A stretch of DNA of 64,000 nt from positions 124,001-188,000 of the forward strand of contig NZ_WUEK01000009.1 in NCBI RefSeq assembly GCF_009823805.1. Reading direction: 5' to 3'. Positions 34,277 through 42,699 of the stretch are shown one piece after another. A model generated the notes under the pieces. That model did not search any database. It was not told the origin of the DNA and was given only the letters and a program-made list of their open reading frames with translations. The position numbers were made by a program, and so were the translations under genes. Positions within the stretch are counted from its first letter, which is position 1; each line of letters opens with the position of its first letter. This stretch comes from Nocardioides flavescens. GTDB lineage: Bacteria; Actinomycetota; Actinomycetes; Propionibacteriales; Nocardioidaceae.

Positions 34277-35977
34277 GTGGTCAACGGCGCCACGATGGTG
34301 CTGGGGGCCGCGGCCGTCGGCTGGGCCACCGACCATCTCGTGCTGCCCCTGCTCGACGGGGGCCGTGTGCCCGCATCGACGTGGTGGCAGGCCGCCGGGG
34401 TCGTCCTCGGCGTCTCGGCGGTGCGCTGCGCCACCATCTGGATCCGCGGCGTCGCGACCGGCCGGGTCCAGCACCGGGCCCAGGCGGAGACCCGCCGGGC
34501 CGTGGTCCACCGCTACCTGCACCTGGACCTCGGGTGGCACCGTCGCCACCCGCCCGGGCGCCTGCTGGCCCACGCCGTCTCCGACGTCGACGCGGTCTGG
34601 TCGCCGGTGCAGTGGCTCTACTTCGCCCTCGGGATGGGATGCATGCTGGTCGGCGCCTTGGTGCAGCTCGCCCAGGCGTCGCCGTCGCTCGCGGGCGTCG
34701 GGGCCGGGCTCGTGCTGTCGGTGCTCGCGGTCAACGTCGTCCAGCAGCGCCTCCTGACGCCGCGCACGCGGGAGGGCCAGGCCGCCCGCGGGGAGGTCGC
34801 CCGCACCGTCCACGAGAGCATCGAGGGCGGTCCGGTCGTGCGCAGTCTCGGGCTCGCGGACGTCGAGGACGCACGGGTCGCGCCCGGGGTGGAGCGGGTG
34901 CGCCTGGCCAACACCCGCATCGCCGCGGTCAGCGCGGTCTTCGACCCCCTCCTCGAGCTGCTGCCGACCGTCGCGGTGCTGGCGGTCCTCGGCCTGGGCG
35001 CCCGGTCGGTCACGGCGGGCGAGCTGAGCCTGGGCACCCTCGTCGGGGTCTGCTACCTCCTGCTCACGGTGTCGATCCCCCTGAGCGTGCTGAGCCGGTT
35101 CCTGTCCATCCTGCCGTTGGCCGTCGCCGGTCACGAGCGGGTCGCGGACGTGCTCGCGGCGCCCCTGGCCGCGATCGGTGCCGAGACGCCGACGGAGCCT
35201 GCGACGCCCCTCCCGACGGGGATCGAGGTGCGCGGCGCGAGCGTCCACCGTGACGGTGCCACGCTGCTGCGCGACGTCGACCTGCGGGTCGAGCCCGGCA
35301 CCCTCCTCGCGGTCGTCGGCGCCACCGGCGCCGGCAAGACCACGCTCGTCGACCTGCTGCTCGGGCTCGCGCTTCCGGCGCGCGGCGAGGTGCTCGTCGA
35401 CGGTCGGCCGCTGACTGAGCTGTCGATCGCGGCGCGCTCCCGGGCGCTCGGGCTCGTCGGCCAGTCGCCGTTCCTCTTCGCCGACAGCATCCGGGCCAAC
35501 CTCGCCCTCGACCTCGAGGTCGCGGACGAGCGGCTGTGGGCCGCCCTCGAGGAGGCAGAGGTCGCCGACGTGGTCGCGGACCTCCCGGCCGGCCTCGACT
35601 CGGTCGTCGGCGAGCGGGGAGCCACCCTGTCGGGCGGGCAGCGGCAGCGCGTCTGCCTGGCCCGGGCGCTGCTGCGCGACCCGCGGCTGCTCGTGCTCGA
35701 CGACGCGACCTCGGCCCTCGACCCGCGCGTCGAGCTGCGGGTGCTCCGGCGGCTGCGCAGGCGCGTCGACGCGGGCGCGTGCACCGTGGTGCTCGTGGCC
35801 AGTCGGCCGGCGCCGCTCTCGTTCGCGGACCGGGTCGTGTTCCTCGCCGACGGGGCCGTCGCCGCGACCGGCACCCACGACGAGCTGCTCGAGCGCGCAC
35901 CGGCGTACCGCCGGATCGTCACGGCGTACGCCGACGGGAGGCCGGGTCGTGACGGTGACCGCGCCCTCGCCGGCTGA
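34277..35977 (+). CDS. ABC exporter half-transporter with degenerate ATP site (subunit 1)
   Basis: 566 residues from a GTG in the longest intact frame. Membrane domain at about 1-300, then an ABC domain with Walker A GATGAGKTT and signature LSGGQRQR. Walker B reads LLVLDDATS (Asp in place of catalytic Glu), and the switch-loop His is replaced by Ser (VASRPAPL). This is the subunit that contributes the non-hydrolysing site of a heterodimeric exporter. Reading from 34197 or 34206 in another frame gives MRRGLPLMARASFDHPGPAL, which would join this protein smoothly if one G were added to the GGGG at 34274-34277. A 1-base loss or sequence error near the start is therefore likely. Confidence 0.85.
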   Translation: MVNGATMVLGAAAVGWATDHLVLPLLDGGRVPASTWWQAAGVVLGVSAVRCATIWIRGVATGRVQHRAQAETRRAVVHRYLHLDLGWHRRHPPGRLLAHAVSDVDAVWSPVQWLYFALGMGCMLVGALVQLAQASPSLAGVGAGLVLSVLAVNVVQQRLLTPRTREGQAARGEVARTVHESIEGGPVVRSLGLADVEDARVAPGVERVRLANTRIAAVSAVFDPLLELLPTVAVLAVLGLGARSVTAGELSLGTLVGVCYLLLTVSIPLSVLSRFLSILPLAVAGHERVADVLAAPLAAIGAETPTEPATPLPTGIEVRGASVHRDGATLLRDVDLRVEPGTLLAVVGATGAGKTTLVDLLLGLALPARGEVLVDGRPLTELSIAARSRALGLVGQSPFLFADSIRANLALDLEVADERLWAALEEAEVADVVADLPAGLDSVVGERGATLSGGQRQRVCLARALLRDPRLLVLDDATSALDPRVELRVLRRLRRRVDAGACTVVLVASRPAPLSFADRVVFLADGAVAATGTHDELLERAPAYRRIVTAYADGRPGRDGDRALAG

Positions 35978-37733
35978 GCCCGGCCTGGCCGACCTGGGGG
36001 AGCGGACACCGGGCGCCCTCGTGGCCCTCGGCGTCGGCGTCACCCCGGTACTGCGCTCCGGGCTGCTCCTGACCGCGCTGCTCGCCCTGGCCGCGGGGAC
36101 GGGGCGCATCGTCGCGCCCCTCACCGTCCAGCGGGCGATCGACCGGGGCCTCGAGCCCGCCGCCGTCTCCCACGCCCTCGGCGTCGGCGCCCTCGCCGTC
36201 GTGCTCGCCGGGCTGTCGTCGTGGGCGCTCAACCGGCGCGTCCAGTCCCGCACCGAGCACGCCCTCGCCTCGCTGCGCCGCCAGGGGCTCGCCCGGGCCC
36301 ACGCGATGTCGGCCGCCACCGCCGACCACGTGCGCAGCACCGATGTGGTCGCCCGTCTCACCAGCGACGTCGACACCGTCACGACGTTCACCCAGAACGG
36401 CGGCGTCCAGATGCTGACCAACCTCGCGCAGCTGGCCGTCGCGACGGCGGTGATGGCGGTCTTCTGCTGGCAGCTGACCGTGCCGGTGGTCCTGCTCGCC
36501 GTGGTGCTGCTCGTCGCGATGGTGCGCCTGCAGCGGGTCGTGGCCCGTCGCTTCGTCCGGGTCCGCACGGAGGTGGCTGCGATGCAGGGCGTCGTGGCCG
36601 AGGCCGTGATCGGAGCCCCGGTGATCCGGGTGACGGGCACGGCGGCGCGGACCGGACGCCACCTCGACGACGCCCTCGACCGGACCCGCGCAGCCCAGCT
36701 GCGCACGCTGGTGCCGCTCCACGGCAACACCGCGCTCGGCGAGGTCGCCATCTCGACGATGACCGTCGTCGTCATCCTGCTGGGCTGCGCGTGGACCACC
36801 CACCAGGACTGGGGGCCGGCGCCCGACCTCACCTCCGGCCAGCTGGTCGCCATGGTCTTCCTCGTGACGTTCTTCGTCCGGCCGCTGCAGTTCCTGGTGC
36901 AGTCGCTCGGCGAGGCGCAGAACGCGCTCGTCGGGTGGCGGCGGGTGCTCGAGCTCGTCACCACCCCCTCGGCCGTGGTCGAGGGTGGCCCGGGCGACCT
37001 CGTCGACGGCCCGGTCGCCGTGGAGCTCGAGCGCGTGTCGGCGGCGTACGCCGGGAGCCCGGCGGTGCTGCACGACGTCACCGTGCGCATCGAGCCCGGT
37101 GAGCACGTGGCGGTGGTGGGGGAGTCCGGATCGGGCAAGAGCACCTTCGCCAAGCTCCTCACCCGGCGGCTCGAGCCGCTCGCGGGCGAGGTACGGCTGG
37201 GCGGGGTGCCGCTCGGGGAGCTGGCGGACGCCTCGCTCGCCCGCCGGGTGGTGATCGTGCCGCAGGACCCGTTCCTCTTCGACACCACCGTGGGCGACAA
37301 CGTCACCGTGGGACAGCCCGGGGCCGACGAGGCCGCGGTCCGGGGGGTCCTCGACGCCCTCGGGCTGACCGCATGGGTGGCCGACCTGCCCGACGGCCTC
37401 GCCACCCGGGTCGGCTCCCGCGGCGACCTGCTGTCGGTCGGCGAGCGCCAGCTCGTGGCCCTGGCCCGCACGGCCCTGGTCGACCCCGACCTCGTCATCC
37501 TCGACGAGGCGACGAGCGCGGTCGACCCGGCCACCGACGTGCGGGTCCAGGAGGCCCTGTCGGTGCTGACGCAGGGGCGCACGACCATCTCCATCGCCCA
37601 CCGCATGGTCACCGCGGAGCAGGCCGACCGCGTCCTCGTCTTCGCCGACGGCCGGCTGGCGCAGTCGGGCCACCACCGTGACCTCCTCGGCGTGGCCGGG
37701 CCCTACGCCGACCTGGTCGCGGCCTGGCGGTGA
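35949..37733 (+). CDS. ABC exporter half-transporter (subunit 2, catalytic)
   Basis: 594 residues from GTG, overlapping subunit 1 by 29 bp. Six-helix membrane domain (about 30-320) and an ABC domain with Walker A GESGSGKST, an atypical signature LSVGERQ, intact Walker B ILDEATSAVD and the switch His in SIAHRM. Together with subunit 1 this gives one complete and one degenerate ATP site, the classic heterodimeric exporter arrangement. The exported substrate is unknown. No regulator is adjacent. Confidence 0.92.
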   Translation: MTVTAPSPAEPGLADLGERTPGALVALGVGVTPVLRSGLLLTALLALAAGTGRIVAPLTVQRAIDRGLEPAAVSHALGVGALAVVLAGLSSWALNRRVQSRTEHALASLRRQGLARAHAMSAATADHVRSTDVVARLTSDVDTVTTFTQNGGVQMLTNLAQLAVATAVMAVFCWQLTVPVVLLAVVLLVAMVRLQRVVARRFVRVRTEVAAMQGVVAEAVIGAPVIRVTGTAARTGRHLDDALDRTRAAQLRTLVPLHGNTALGEVAISTMTVVVILLGCAWTTHQDWGPAPDLTSGQLVAMVFLVTFFVRPLQFLVQSLGEAQNALVGWRRVLELVTTPSAVVEGGPGDLVDGPVAVELERVSAAYAGSPAVLHDVTVRIEPGEHVAVVGESGSGKSTFAKLLTRRLEPLAGEVRLGGVPLGELADASLARRVVIVPQDPFLFDTTVGDNVTVGQPGADEAAVRGVLDALGLTAWVADLPDGLATRVGSRGDLLSVGERQLVALARTALVDPDLVILDEATSAVDPATDVRVQEALSVLTQGRTTISIAHRMVTAEQADRVLVFADGRLAQSGHHRDLLGVAGPYADLVAAWR

Positions 37734-37750
37734 CCCGGCGGTGACCTGGA

Positions 37751-39133
37751 TCAGGCCGGCCAGTCGACGGAGAGGTACTGCGTCTCCTGGAACTCCCGGA
37801 TCCCGTCACGGGCGCCCTCGCGCCCGAGCCCGCTCTGCTTGACCCCGCCGAACGGCGCCGACGGGTCCGAGACCAGGCCGCGGTTGATGCCGACCATGCC
37901 GGCCTCGATCCGCTCGCCGAGGCGCAGCGCGCGGCCCAGGTCACCGGCGAAGACGTAGGCGGCCAGGCCGAACTCGGTGTCGTTGACCAGGCGCACCAGC
38001 TCGTCCTCGTCGTCCCAGACGACGACCGGCGCGACCGGTCCGAAGACCTCCTCGCGCAGGATCGTGGCGTCGGCCGGCACGTCGGCGAGCACGGTGGGCG
38101 CGAAGAACGTGCCGGGGGAGTCCGGCAGCGCGGCGCGGTGGGAGACGCGCGCTCCCTCGGCGACCGCCTGGTCGACGGTCGCCTGGACCCGCTCGACGGC
38201 CGCGGCCGTGATGAGGGGGCCGATGGCGGCGCCGTCGACGGCCGGGCCGACGCTGAGCTTCTCGACCTCGGCCCCGAAGCGCGCCAGGAACTCGTCCGCC
38301 ACGTCCCGGTGGACGTAGAGGCGGTTGGCGGCGGTGCACGCCTGGCCGCCGTTGCGGAACTTCGCGACCATCGCACCGGCCACGGCCTGGTCGAGGTCGG
38401 CGTCGTCCGTGACGACCAGCGGGGCGTTGCCGCCGAGCTCCATCGAGGCGTTGAGCACGCGGTCGGCGGCCTGGTGCAGCAGGACGCGACCGACGCCGGT
38501 GGAGCCGGTGAACGACACCTTGCGCACGCGGTCGTCCTCGAGCCAGGCGGTCACGACCTCGGGGGCGCGGGTGGTCGTGACGACCTCGACCGCGCCCTCG
38601 GGCAGTCCCGCCTCGTGCAGGAGGCGTACGACGGCCAGCGTGGTCAGCGGCGTCTCCGCGGCCGGCTTGAGCACGGCGGTGCACCCCGCGGCCAGTGCGG
38701 GGGCGAGCTTGCGCGTGGCCATCGCGGCGGGGAAGTTCCACGGCGTGACGAGCGCGGCGACGCCCACCGGTCGGTGGCGCACGATGGCGCGGGTGCCGCC
38801 GGCCGGCGACTCGCCGTACTCACCGCCGGGTCGGACGGCCTCCTCGGAGAACCACCGGAAGAACTCCGCGGCGTAGCCGACCTCGGCCGAGGCGTCGGCG
38901 AGGGACTTGCCGTTCTCGCGGGAGATGAGCGCGGTGAGCTCCTCGCGGTCGCGCAGCACCATCTCGAAGGCGCGGCGCAGCACGTCGGAGCGCTCCCGCG
39001 CCGGGGTGGCGGCCCACAGCGGGAACGCTGCGGCGGCGCGGTCGACGGCCGCGGTGGCCTCCGCGGCGCCGTGGTCGGGCAGCTGGGCGACCAGCTCGAG
39101 GGTGGCCGGGTCGACGACGTCGAAGGTGCTCAT
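37751..39133 (-). CDS. gabD: NAD(P)-dependent succinate-semialdehyde dehydrogenase
   Basis: 460 residues, aldehyde dehydrogenase family. TPWNFPAAMATRKLAPALAAG, FTGSTGVGRVL, the catalytic Glu in ELGGNAP and catalytic Cys in GGQACTAANR are all present, with the GabD-type EVFGPVAPVV. It oxidises succinate semialdehyde to succinate in GABA breakdown. The ATG overlaps the gabT stop by one base (TGATG), so the two are cotranscribed. A relative acting on another semialdehyde is possible. Confidence 0.9.
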   Translation of the reverse strand: MSTFDVVDPATLELVAQLPDHGAAEATAAVDRAAAAFPLWAATPARERSDVLRRAFEMVLRDREELTALISRENGKSLADASAEVGYAAEFFRWFSEEAVRPGGEYGESPAGGTRAIVRHRPVGVAALVTPWNFPAAMATRKLAPALAAGCTAVLKPAAETPLTTLAVVRLLHEAGLPEGAVEVVTTTRAPEVVTAWLEDDRVRKVSFTGSTGVGRVLLHQAADRVLNASMELGGNAPLVVTDDADLDQAVAGAMVAKFRNGGQACTAANRLYVHRDVADEFLARFGAEVEKLSVGPAVDGAAIGPLITAAAVERVQATVDQAVAEGARVSHRAALPDSPGTFFAPTVLADVPADATILREEVFGPVAPVVVWDDEDELVRLVNDTEFGLAAYVFAGDLGRALRLGERIEAGMVGINRGLVSDPSAPFGGVKQSGLGREGARDGIREFQETQYLSVDWPA

Positions 39134-40500
39134 CAGCGAGCCTTGCCCGGGACCGAGGCGAACGCCGTGTCGAGCACGTCGAGGGCGTCCTCGAGCAGGG
39201 CGTCGGAGATCGACAGCGGCGGCAGGAAACGCAGCACGTTGCTGTAGGTGCCGCAGGTCAGCACGATGACGCCGTCGCGGTGGGCCGCGGTGGCGACCGC
39301 CTTGGCGAGGTCGGCGTCGGGCTCGGTGGTGCCGGGACGCACCAGCTCGACGGCGATCATCGCGCCACGACCGCGCAGGTCGCCGATCCGCGGGTCGCGC
39401 TCCTGCAGCGCCCGCAGGCGGCGGGTCATCAGCGCCTCGACCTCGCGGGCCCGGCCCAGCAGCCCCTCGGCCTCGATGGTCTCGATCGCGGCCAGCGCGG
39501 CGGCGCAGGCCAGCGGGTTGCCGCCGTAGGTGCCGCCGAGGCCGCCCGCGTGTGCGGCGTCCATCAGCTCGGCCCGGCCGGTCACGGCCGAGAGCGGCAG
39601 TCCGCCCGCGATGCCCTTGGCGGTGACGATGAGGTCGGGCACGACGCCCTCGCGGTCGCAGGCGAACCAGTCGCCGGTGCGGGCGAAGCCGGTCTGCACC
39701 TCATCGGCCACGAAGACGACGCCGTGCTCGTGGCACCACTGCGCCAGGGCCGGCAGGAACCCGGGTGCCGGCTCGATGAAGCCGCCCTCGCCCTGGATCG
39801 GCTCGATGACGAGCGCCGCGAGCTGGTCGGCGCCGACCTGCTTGTCCAGCAGGTCGAGCGCGCGGCGGGCCGCGGCCGCGCCGTCGAGCGCGCCGTCCGG
39901 GCCGGCGTCGCGGAAGGGGTAGGAGACCGGCGCGCGGTAGACCTCGCCCGCGAAGGGGCCGAAGCCGCGCTTGTAGGGCATCACCTTGGCCGTCATGGCC
40001 ATCGTGAGGTTGGTGCGACCGTGGTAGGCGTGGTCGAACACCGCGACCGCGTCGCGGCCGGTGGCGGCGCGGGCGATCTTGACGGCGTTCTCGACGGCCT
40101 CGGCGCCGGAGTTGAACAGCGCGGAGCGCTTCTCGTGGTCCCCGGGGGTGACCCGGTTGAGCGCCTCGGCGACGGCGACGTAGCCCTCGTAGGGGGTGAC
40201 CATGAAGCAGGTGTGGGTGAACGCCGCGACCTGCTCCTGCACCGCGTCGACCACCCGCGGGGCACTGTTGCCGACCGTCGTGACCGCGATGCCGGAGCCC
40301 AGGTCGATCAGGTGGTTGCCGTCGACGTCGACGACGATCCCGCCCGCGGCGCGGGCCGCGAAGACCGGCATCGTCGTGCCGACCCCGCCGGCCACCGCGA
40401 CGCTCTTGCGGGCCATCAGCTCGCGTGAGCGCGGGCCGGGGAGCTCGGTGACGAGGCGACGTCCCTGGTCCACGGCAGTCTGGTCTGCGGTGAGTGTCAT
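39133..40500 (-). CDS. gabT: 4-aminobutyrate-2-oxoglutarate aminotransferase
   Basis: 455 residues, class III PLP aminotransferase. The start is taken at ATG 40500; an in-frame extension runs into the intergenic region. Visible are GIAVTTVGNSAPRVV, the cofactor stretch NSGAEAVENAVKIAR, FDHAYHGRTNLTMAMT, VADEVQTGFARTGDW and the PLP lysine in VTAKGIAGGLPLSAV. It transfers the amino group of GABA to 2-oxoglutarate. It is divergent from a LysR regulator. Confidence 0.92.
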   Translation of the reverse strand: MTLTADQTAVDQGRRLVTELPGPRSRELMARKSVAVAGGVGTTMPVFAARAAGGIVVDVDGNHLIDLGSGIAVTTVGNSAPRVVDAVQEQVAAFTHTCFMVTPYEGYVAVAEALNRVTPGDHEKRSALFNSGAEAVENAVKIARAATGRDAVAVFDHAYHGRTNLTMAMTAKVMPYKRGFGPFAGEVYRAPVSYPFRDAGPDGALDGAAAARRALDLLDKQVGADQLAALVIEPIQGEGGFIEPAPGFLPALAQWCHEHGVVFVADEVQTGFARTGDWFACDREGVVPDLIVTAKGIAGGLPLSAVTGRAELMDAAHAGGLGGTYGGNPLACAAALAAIETIEAEGLLGRAREVEALMTRRLRALQERDPRIGDLRGRGAMIAVELVRPGTTEPDADLAKAVATAAHRDGVIVLTCGTYSNVLRFLPPLSISDALLEDALDVLDTAFASVPGKAR

Positions 40501-40575
40501 GCGCCCAGCGTCGAACCGCGGCACCTATGCTGTCCAATACCTGTTCTCGCTCGTCGTGATGCCCAGGAGGCATGG
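40501..40575. promoter_or_regulatory. gabT/lysR divergent regulatory gap
   Basis: 75 bp between divergent genes. TATGCTGTCCAATA (40526-40539) has the TAT-N8-ATA ends expected of a LysR T-N11-A site. TATGCT could also serve as a -10 for the regulator. AGGAGG (40565-40570) selects the GTG at 40576 as the lysR start rather than the ATG at 40572. Confidence 0.4.
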
Positions 40576-41490
40576 GTGCAGCTGCGTCACCTGCGCTACT
40601 TCGTGGCCACCGCCGACGCCGGCACCGTGAGCGGCGCGGCGGTGGCGGTGCACGTCACCCAGCCCGCGCTCTCGCGCCAGCTCCGTCAGCTCGAGGCCGA
40701 CCTCGGCGTGGCGCTCTTCGACCGGTCCGCCGGGCGGCTGACCCTCAGCCGCGCCGGGCGTGAGCTGCTGGCCGAGGCCCGCGCGGTGCTCGCCGCGGCC
40801 GACGGGCTGCAGGCGCGGGCGGGGGTCCTCGCGGCCGGACGGCTCGAGCGTCTCAGCATCGCCGCGCCCACGGTGACCCTCACCGACGTGGTCGCGCCGT
40901 TCGTCGCGACGATGCCGCCCGAGGACCCGGTCGTCGACGTCCGCGCGGCCGACGGGCTGAGCCCGGGCGAGATGCTCGACGCCGGAGCCGACCTGGCGAT
41001 CGGCGCGCGCGCTGTGCGATCGCCGTACGCCTCCACGCCGTTGGCGGAGCTGCCGGTGTGGGCTTTCGTGCCGCCCGACGACCCGTGGGCCGGCCGGGTG
41101 CGCGTCGGTCTCGACGAGCTGATGGGCCGCCCGCTGATCTGCCTGCCCCCGGCCTTCACCTCCCGCCAGGCCCTCGACACCGCCGTCGAGCGCAGCGGCG
41201 CCGCCTGGGGACCGGTGCTCGAGGTCGCCAACGGCACCATCGCGCAGGCGATGGCCGCCGCGGGGCGGGGGGTCGCCGTCGTCTCCGACGACCCGCGTTT
41301 CGACCTCGTCCCGGTCGCGATCGATGCGGGGGACTCGACGCTCGGGGTCCGCCTGCGGGCGGCCTGGGACTCCCGCAGCGCCGCCGCCGACGCGCTCGAG
41401 GCGCTGGCGCGGCGGCTGTCGGCGTTCGTGGCCGAGCGCTACCCGGTCAGCGGCCCGGTCAGCGGCCCGGTCAGCGGCTCGGGTCGATGA
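40576..41490 (+). CDS. LysR-family regulator of the gab genes
   Basis: 304 residues. HTH region QLRHLRYFVATADAGTVSGAA and HVTQPALSRQLRQLE, then the effector domain. The start is GTG, fixed by AGGAGG five bases upstream. It is divergent from gabT-gabD and therefore probably their activator, responding to GABA or an intermediate. The C-terminus carries three PVSG repeats encoded by perfect 12-bp tandem copies. The gene end overlaps the convergent dehydrogenase by 20 bp. Confidence 0.9.
   Translation: MQLRHLRYFVATADAGTVSGAAVAVHVTQPALSRQLRQLEADLGVALFDRSAGRLTLSRAGRELLAEARAVLAAADGLQARAGVLAAGRLERLSIAAPTVTLTDVVAPFVATMPPEDPVVDVRAADGLSPGEMLDAGADLAIGARAVRSPYASTPLAELPVWAFVPPDDPWAGRVRVGLDELMGRPLICLPPAFTSRQALDTAVERSGAAWGPVLEVANGTIAQAMAAAGRGVAVVSDDPRFDLVPVAIDAGDSTLGVRLRAAWDSRSAAADALEALARRLSAFVAERYPVSGPVSGPVSGSGR
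41442..41477. repeat. Three perfect 12-bp tandem repeats
   Basis: CCCGGTCAGCGG occurs three times in direct succession at 41442-41453, 41454-41465 and 41466-41477, in frame at the 3' end of the lysR gene (PVSG three times). The last copy overlaps the stop codon of the convergent dehydrogenase. Copy number could vary by slippage without breaking the frame. Confidence 0.95.
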
Positions 41491-42508
41491 CCGTCATCCC
41501 GGCGACCGCCGCGGTGTCGTACGTCGGCAGCAGGGTCGCCGCCTCCTCCAGCCCGACCACGCGCTCGACGAGCCGCTGCGGCTGGAGCGCGCCGCTGGCG
41601 ATCAGCGCCATCATCGCCGGGTAGTCGGCTGCGGCCATGCCGTGGCTGCCGAGCACGTCGAGCTCCCAGCCGATGACGCGGTCCATCGGCACGCGGGGGT
41701 GGCCGTCGACCGGTGGGAGCAGCCCGACCTGGGCCAGGCGACCTCGCCGGCGCAGGCTGTGGATGGCGTCGGCGCACGTCTGCTCGCTGCCGACCGCGTC
41801 GACCCCGACGTGCGCGCCGCCGGTCAGGTCGGTGACGGCGGCAGCGACGTCGGTGCCGTGCTCCGCCAGCACCGTGTGCTCGGCGCCGAGCTCCGCGGCC
41901 ACGGCGAGCGCTCCGGCGTGCCGGTCGACGGCCACGACGCGGGCGCCGAGGGCGCGGGCGATCATCACCGCGCTGAGCCCCACCCCGCCCGCGCCGACGA
42001 CGCAGACCCACTCGTCCTCGGCGACCCGGGCCCGCCCGACCAGCGCCCGGAACGCCGTCGCGAACCGGCAGCCCAGGCTGGCCGCCGTCACGTGCTCGAC
42101 CTCGTGGGGGAGGGCGACGAGGTTGGTGTCGGCCGCGTGGAGCGCGACGAGCTCGGCGAACGAGCCCCAGTGCGTGAACCCCGGCTGCTGCTGGTCGGGG
42201 CAGACCTGCGCGTCACCGGCGCGGCACCACTCGCACCGCCCGCACCCGCACACGAACGGCACCGTGACCCGGTCGCCGACCGACCAGCGGGTCACCCCGG
42301 CCCCGACCTCGACGACGTCCCCGGCCAGCTCGTGCCCCGGCACGTGGGGCCACAAGATCGTGTCGTGGCCCGCCCACGCGTGCCAGTCGCTGCGGCACAG
42401 GCCCGTGGCCGCCACGCGCACCACCACGCCGCCGTCCGGGGCGCTCGGCGCCGGCACCTCGCGGACCTGGGGCTCGGAGCGTTCGGAGTCGACCACCATC
42501 GCGCGCAC
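41471..42508 (-). CDS. Zinc-dependent alcohol dehydrogenase
   Basis: 345 residues from GTG 42508 (VRAMVVDS, the usual N-terminus of the family); ATG 42499 is an alternative. Medium-chain dehydrogenase: catalytic zinc ligands in LCRSDWHAW and PGHELAG, four structural-zinc cysteines in CGCGRCEWCRAGDAQVC, and Rossmann motif VVGAGGVGLSAV. Oxidises an alcohol with NAD(P). Its neighbours (gab genes, YibE/F) do not fix the substrate. A 4-hydroxybutyrate dehydrogenase role beside gabTD is possible but unsupported. Confidence 0.88.
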   Translation of the reverse strand: MRAMVVDSERSEPQVREVPAPSAPDGGVVVRVAATGLCRSDWHAWAGHDTILWPHVPGHELAGDVVEVGAGVTRWSVGDRVTVPFVCGCGRCEWCRAGDAQVCPDQQQPGFTHWGSFAELVALHAADTNLVALPHEVEHVTAASLGCRFATAFRALVGRARVAEDEWVCVVGAGGVGLSAVMIARALGARVVAVDRHAGALAVAAELGAEHTVLAEHGTDVAAAVTDLTGGAHVGVDAVGSEQTCADAIHSLRRRGRLAQVGLLPPVDGHPRVPMDRVIGWELDVLGSHGMAAADYPAMMALIASGALQPQRLVERVVGLEEAATLLPTYDTAAVAGMTVIDPSR

Positions 42509-42554
42509 GGGCGAGATCCTCGCAGGCCGGCCTCTGTCTCCACGGGGTCCAGCC

Positions 42555-42659
42555 GGTCCGTGGCGGTGGTCACCGACGTTCCGGGTGGGTGAGAGGTGTC
42601 TCAGGCCCCCGAAACGTCTGTGACTACCGACCGAACGTCGGTGACTACCGCCACGGACC
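42555..42659. repeat. 27-bp inverted repeat with an additional direct copy in front of the YibE/F gene
   Basis: The arm 42555-42581 and the reverse complement of 42633-42659 agree at 26 of 27 bases. Core on the plus strand of the right arm: AACGTCGGTGACTACCGCC. A third, partly degenerate copy (AACGTCTGTGACTACCG) stands at 42613-42629 in direct orientation. It fills most of the 191-bp gap between divergent adh and yibE/F genes. It could be a multi-copy operator for both or an RNA structure; I recognise no known regulator site. Confidence 0.75.
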
Positions 42660-42699
42660 GCAACGACCACAACCGAGCCCGTGGGACCCTGGGCGCCTC

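Noticed and set aside
32807..37612. Very long open frame on the minus strand through the monooxygenase and exporter genes
   Set aside because: It is the antisense shadow of well-supported plus-strand genes with conserved motifs. Its translation is low-complexity Arg/Ala/Ser sequence, as expected in very GC-rich DNA.
42589..42699. N-terminal extension of the YibE/F gene
   Set aside because: The extra codons run through the inverted-repeat region and look like translated intergenic DNA; ATG 42700 gives a sensible His-rich N-terminus.
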